Made by a program: the position numbers and the translations under genes. Of a stretch of DNA of 64,000 bases, positions 59,840 through 64,000 are shown piece after piece. Below the pieces are notes generated by a model that was not told where the DNA came from, did not search any database, and saw nothing but the letters and a program-made list of their open reading frames with translations. Each line of letters opens with the position of its first letter. Position 1 is the stretch's first letter. Location: positions 26,614,756-26,678,755 of the forward strand of contig CP141150.1 in the NCBI GenBank assembly GCA_035235625.1. The letters are read 5' to 3'. Source of the stretch: Saururus chinensis (Eukaryota > Streptophyta > Magnoliopsida > Piperales > Saururaceae).

Positions 59840-61262
59840 GGAGGAGACAATATACCCTAGTGTAATAGATAAAACGAAGTTAACTGATAGGGCCTAACTG
59901 ATGACTAGTAGATGCTGAGAGGCTTTTTTTTTTTTGCAAAATACATTGTCTGGTCATTAGATTTGATCAAGTTAGGTATATATTTAGGAAGATAAAGATG
60001 CATGTATATAAGTTGTTTTATGAAACATATCTTGTGTGTTTGGTGATTAATGTGAATGCATGCCTTTGCTAGATAATAAAAGGTGAAAAGTAATTTACTG
60101 ATTATATAATTTTTGTTGCTACGCTAAGTAAGAATAATATAGCTCATTAGTTTATTTTTATCCATGCTTTGAAAGATTTTATATGATTAATAACAAGGGG
60201 GAGACCTTATAACCAAGTTTCTAAGGATTAGACGAAGTTAACTGATAGGGCCTAACTGTTTACTAGTAGATGTTAGAAGGCTTTTTATTTTACAAACTAC
60301 ATTGTCTGGTCATTAGATTTGATCAAGTTAGGTATATATTTAGGAAGATAAATATGTGTGTATGCAATTTCTTTTATGAAACATATCTTGTGTGTTTGGT
60401 GATTAATGTGAATGCATGCCTTTGCTAGATAATAAAAGATGAAAAATAATTCACTGATTATGTAATTTTTGTTGGTAGGCTAAGTAAGAATAATATAGCT
60501 CATTAGTTTAGTTTTACCCATGCTTTGAAAGATGTTATATGACTAATAACAAAGGGGAGACCATATAACAAAGTTTCTAAGGATTAGACGAAGTTAACTG
60601 AGAAGGCCTAACTGTTGACTGGTAGATGTTAGGTGGCTTTTTTTGGAAAAGTATATTGTCTAGTCATTAGATTTGATCAAGTTAGGTATATATTTAAGAA
60701 GATAAAGTTGCATGTATGTAAGTTCTTTTATGAAACATATCTTGTGTGTTTAGTGATTAGTGTGAATGCATGCTTTTGCTAGATAATAAAAGAGAAAAGT
60801 AATTCACTAATTATGTAATTTTTGTTAGTACGCTAAGTAAGAATAATATAGCTCATTAGTTTAGTTTTACCCATGCTTTGAAAAATGTTATATGATTAAT
60901 AACAAGGGGGAGACCATATAACTAAGTTTTTAAGTATTAGACGAAGTTAATTGATAGGGCTTAACTGTTGACTAGCACATATTAGGAGGTTTTTTTCTTA
61001 CAAAAAGTACATTGTGTGATCATTAGATTTGATCAAGGTAGGTTTACATATGGGTAGATAAATAAGAGATTATGTAAGTTATATTTTTAAACTAATCTTG
61101 TGTGTTTGGTGCTTAGTGTGCATGCTTGTAATAGATAATAATAGATGGAAAATAATTAAATGATTATATATGTTTTGTTGGTAGGCTTAGTCAGAAGAAT
61201 ATAGCTCATTAGTTTTACTCTTGATTTGAAGGATGTGACCTGTGTGAGGTCCACAAGTTGAG
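59840..61262. repeat. Four-copy ~355-bp tandem repeat
   Basis: Copies are anchored by CGAAGTTAACTGATAGGGCC at about 59875, 60233, 60589 and 60942 (spacings 358, 356 and 353). Each unit also holds AGGTATATATTTAGGAAGAT and TTTGCTAGATAATAAAAG. The first and last copies are the most diverged, as in an ageing array. The units are non-coding. Confidence 0.93.
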
Positions 61263-61298
61263 GGGGATCATTTGCTGCCTTAGTGATTCTATGATTTT

Positions 61299-61550
61299 GT
61301 GAGTGACTTGTTGCAAACATTCAGTGGCTTCTTCACTTCACTGCAGTACACTTCTTTTGCCACCTTCCTGAGTCATGTGATGGGTAGCGGAGGAGTAGAC
61401 AGAGCAGTGAACAGGTTGTTGGAGGCTAACATCAAGGTGATGGAGGTCTTCTCGCCAAGAAGACCTGGCCGGCTCCACAGGGTATTTGCTGCCTTGGAAG
61501 ATCTCTATTGTTATGGTTTGTTCTCTATTGCTATGATTCGATGTTGGTGA
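61299..61550 (+). other. Open frame of 83 codons, unidentified
   Basis: The peptide contains LSHVMGSGGVDRAVNRLLEA and NIKVMEVFSPRRPGRLHRVF, with less skewed composition than the surroundings. It could be an exon of the gene whose leader lies near 59500 (possible acceptor AACATTCAG at 61316-61324), with the tandem array in the intron. No family is recognised. Confidence 0.3.
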
Positions 61551-62005
61551 CATTTGGCAATATGAACTGACGTTGTTCTAATTTGCGTACAGGGTGATTA
61601 TTTTTTATCAGAGGATGTGATTGATTTGGAGAGCAATAATTTTGCACATTACATAGTTTTTGTGTTAGGGGGTGGTGGTGGAAAGTGGAACAACAAAACG
61701 ATCATTAATATTGACTCAGCCGATAAGATGGTAAATCTCAGGTGAGAATGAGTGATAGTGATACTATCACTGACTAATACTGCTTGCCACCTGAGATTTA
61801 CTATCTTCATTGTCGAGTCAATATTAAAGATTATTTTATTCTTTCACTTGCCACTACCACCTCCTAACGAAAAAACTTTTTAATGTGCAAATTAATTGCT
61901 CTTCAAATCAATCACATCCTCTGACCCAGAATAATTAGTATGTACATTCACTGGAACAATACCAGTTCATATTGCCAAATGTTGCCAAGATCAAATCATA
62001 TGCTA
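61525..62005. repeat. Inverted repeat with ~220-bp arms
   Basis: The left arm (about 61525-61743) and right arm (about 61788-62005) are diverged complements: ACATTTGGCAATATGAACT pairs with AGTTCATATTGCCAAATGT, and AGAGGATGTGATTGATTTG pairs with CAAATCAATCACATCCTCT. The ~45-base spacer contains the palindrome TGATAGTGATACTATCA. The left arm overlaps the end of the unidentified frame. Confidence 0.88.
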
Positions 62006-62009
62006 GATG

Positions 62010-63045
62010 ATAGAATTAAGGATATTTTGTATCTTCAGAATGTGTGGGTTAGGTGGATAATGTACATGGGATTGTTTGTAATGGTTAAAAATGCCTTCGT
62101 ATACAATTTTGTTGATAATGTATATGAGATTGTTTGTAATGGTTACAAATGCCTTTGTATATAGTTTTGTTTATAATGTACATGGGATTGGTGGAAATAG
62201 AAGTTTTTAATGCCTTCGTATACAATTTGTTATTAGGTTGAAAATGGTTGTTATAAACTTGAAGATATATATTATTTCAAAAATAATATTTACTGTTGTC
62301 AAGACACGATGGTTTTTGGGCTTGCTAGACTAGTTTAATCGGAGCTCGCAGTCATGAATGGCACATTTATCTAGTTACAAAATTCATCACACACATTATC
62401 TTTGCCATACATGTTCTACAAATTATTTTCACTAGAGAGACCCCTTTGGCAATAAACTTCTTGATCCCCCTTACTACAAGTCATTTTAATCCCTTCCCCT
62501 ATGTTCATACGTGTGGTACAAATGAATAAAATTACAAAAGAAGGTAAAGCATGTGCTTATGCATTGCATGAGATCATTTTCCAAAATGTGTAGAATATTA
62601 GCCATGAAAATTCTTTCATTGCTCAGCTTGCTTAAATGGTGCACAAGCAAAATTTGACAAAGAAAAACAAAGAAGAATAATAAGATAAATAACGCTGGAA
62701 TAAGAACAAGAGGTCAAATCTATCATACTATCAAATACCACAAGCCAATATCATCAAACATTTTGCTCATAATCATACCAACACCATTCAAAACTACCAC
62801 TACATTCGTATTAAATTTCTGATCATTCGCCCACATGGAAAATGCTAACATTCACCATTCAAATTAAAAATCTGCTCAACACCAACAATCACACACACAT
62901 TCACGTCAAATAGTCAAGGACCAACACCATATACACCCACATTCATAGCACAATGTTCGTATCTATTACATTCACATTTGGTTCATGTCTACATAACAAA
63001 AGCTAATGTTTTATAAAAGTAAGCCACATATAATCACAATATCTC
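62010..63045. other. AT-rich sequence without recognised genes
   Basis: A diverged duplication is visible (GGATTGTTTGTAATGGTTA at 62068 and GAGATTGTTTGTAATGGTTA at 62127, within ~85-bp units). Otherwise nothing is recognised; it may be intron or 3' sequence of the minus-strand protease. Confidence 0.45.
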
Positions 63046-63049
63046 ATAT

Positions 63050-63600
63050 TCATATGGAATGTTGCATAATTTGGTATGTAACCCTATGCCTCATGGTGCA
63101 CATGTCCTCCCTGGTAAAGTTAAATTGGTACCCATGTGGCAAGTACCACATATAAATGCATACGCACACACTACAATCATTGTTATTAATTTGTTGTGGG
63201 TGTCCAGTTATCTCTCTCACTGAGAGACGCAAGGTAGCAGTTGCTTCATATCCCAATTTCAACAGAACTATGGGCAAAACATGTCTTGGTATGGCTAAAT
63301 TTTTGTAGTATTGCTCTATCATAGCTCCAGAGTAATAAGGGTCCATTATGTATATGACATCCTTCTTCAAGTTAAGTAAAATGAGAGTCCAATGGTTACA
63401 GTTTACATGAAGCAGGAAGTGGTGGATGTCATATCCTAGAAGTCTTTTTCATTCACCTTCATCAACTTCACAATGCTTGTGGGAACCTCTTGCCATGCTT
63501 TTGCAATAGCAGCCCTGAAGACTGGCTTCCTTTTCCTTCATTAATACGTACAAGCTGAGGAGCAGAGATGCATCCATCCTCATGAGCTCCTGTCGAATAC
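63050..63600 (-). pseudogene. Ulp1-type (C48) cysteine protease domain, broken
   Basis: The minus frame ending at 63050 reads, from upstream, HVNCNHWTLILLNL, KKDVIYIMDPYYSG, then GHPQQINNNDCSVCVCIYMW and QFNFTREDMCTMRHRVTYQI. These are the catalytic blocks of SUMO/Ulp1-like proteases: His in NHW, Asp in MDP, Gln in PQQ and Cys in NDC are all present. Upstream the frame breaks near 63450, with FRAAIAKAWQEVPTSI in another frame, and a possible acceptor TTCGACAG lies near 63592. In plants such domains occur both in host genes and in MULE or CACTA transposons; the setting here favours a transposon origin, but no terminal repeats were seen before the window ends. Confidence 0.72.
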
Positions 63601-63604
63601 AAAT

Positions 63605-64000
63605 AAGACATCAGTCAACTGGTTGCTAGTTGTCAGTTAAGTTTAAATAAAAAAAATTAAGCCTTACCATAAAATGGACAAGATGGAAGGCTTGCTTTGT
63701 AGTTGGGGTAGCAAGTACCTTCTTCCGCAATGTCAGCACATACGCATCAATATGTTAGACCATGGTAATCAAACACTGAAAGAGTAGAGTATTCAATATC
63801 AATAACAATTGAATTGCTATAATGTTGTACAACACAATCAACTAATAATACAACTCAAAGTAACACATCTCAATTGAAAAGGGGTTTCCAGATGTTTCCT
63901 TCCCTTGAACATCTCTTGGGCCCCTCACAATTCTCGTTTTGTTTCTCCTTGGAGCCGTATAAGGGGTCATTATATATTTGCTAGTGGTCCTCTTCCTATC
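63605..64000 (-). other. Probable upstream part of the protease gene
   Basis: I see no clear coding block. Minus-strand frames near 63960-63870 (SKEKQNENCEGPK) are short and unassigned. The gene, if one, continues beyond the window. Confidence 0.3.

Overview
This is eukaryotic nuclear DNA from a flowering plant. It has plant spliced genes, plant host-gene fragments (SR45a, ATG18, HAK/KUP, an LRR receptor-like protein) and a dense nested stack of plant transposable elements. I cannot name the species. There is no bacterial operon, rRNA or CRISPR array, and I recognised no tRNA gene.

Layout. 1-3 kb is LTR-retrotransposon debris. 3.4-10.5 kb holds the one convincing host gene, the last four exons of an SR45a/transformer-2-like splicing factor on +. 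Its last intron carries an antisense Ty3 element with a perfect GATTA target duplication. 12.1-14.4 kb is a foldback Mutator-like element (MULE) with a perfect 9-bp duplication. Its arms each carry a copy of the start of an ATG18-like autophagy gene, and its centre carries an intron/exon piece of a HAK/KUP potassium transporter. A second, decayed MULE with a transposase start follows at 14.4-16.9 kb. A SIRE-like Ty1/copia fossil spans 16.9-32.4 kb. Inside it are a Tourist-like MITE, a CACTA end, a third MULE (perfect 9-bp duplication) and, inside that, a 4.65-kb solo LTR.

32.6-36.3 kb has a 5'-truncated LINE, a fragment of a class I release factor (GGQ motif) and LTR-like sequence. 36.9-40.6 kb is a 3.7-kb solo LTR. 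40.8-48.7 kb is a Ty3 element (TACGC duplication) lacking recognisable pol and interrupted by three solo LTRs. Host sequence on either side of it reads as one open frame on the minus strand, so it probably hit a host exon. 50.7-56.8 kb is a CACTA-type element built of subterminal repeats and GA/CT tracts, with a further solo LTR inside. 57.9-58.6 kb is an LRR receptor-like pseudogene. 58.8-62.0 kb has CT-rich repeats, a four-copy ~355-bp tandem array and a ~220-bp-arm inverted repeat. The window ends with a decayed Ulp1-type (C48) protease on minus.

The host genes do not form a pathway. The main interest is the MULE family: three related elements share palindromic sub-terminal modules, and one has captured two unrelated host genes in a hairpin layout. 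Boundaries given with target duplications were read base by base; other boundaries are approximate.
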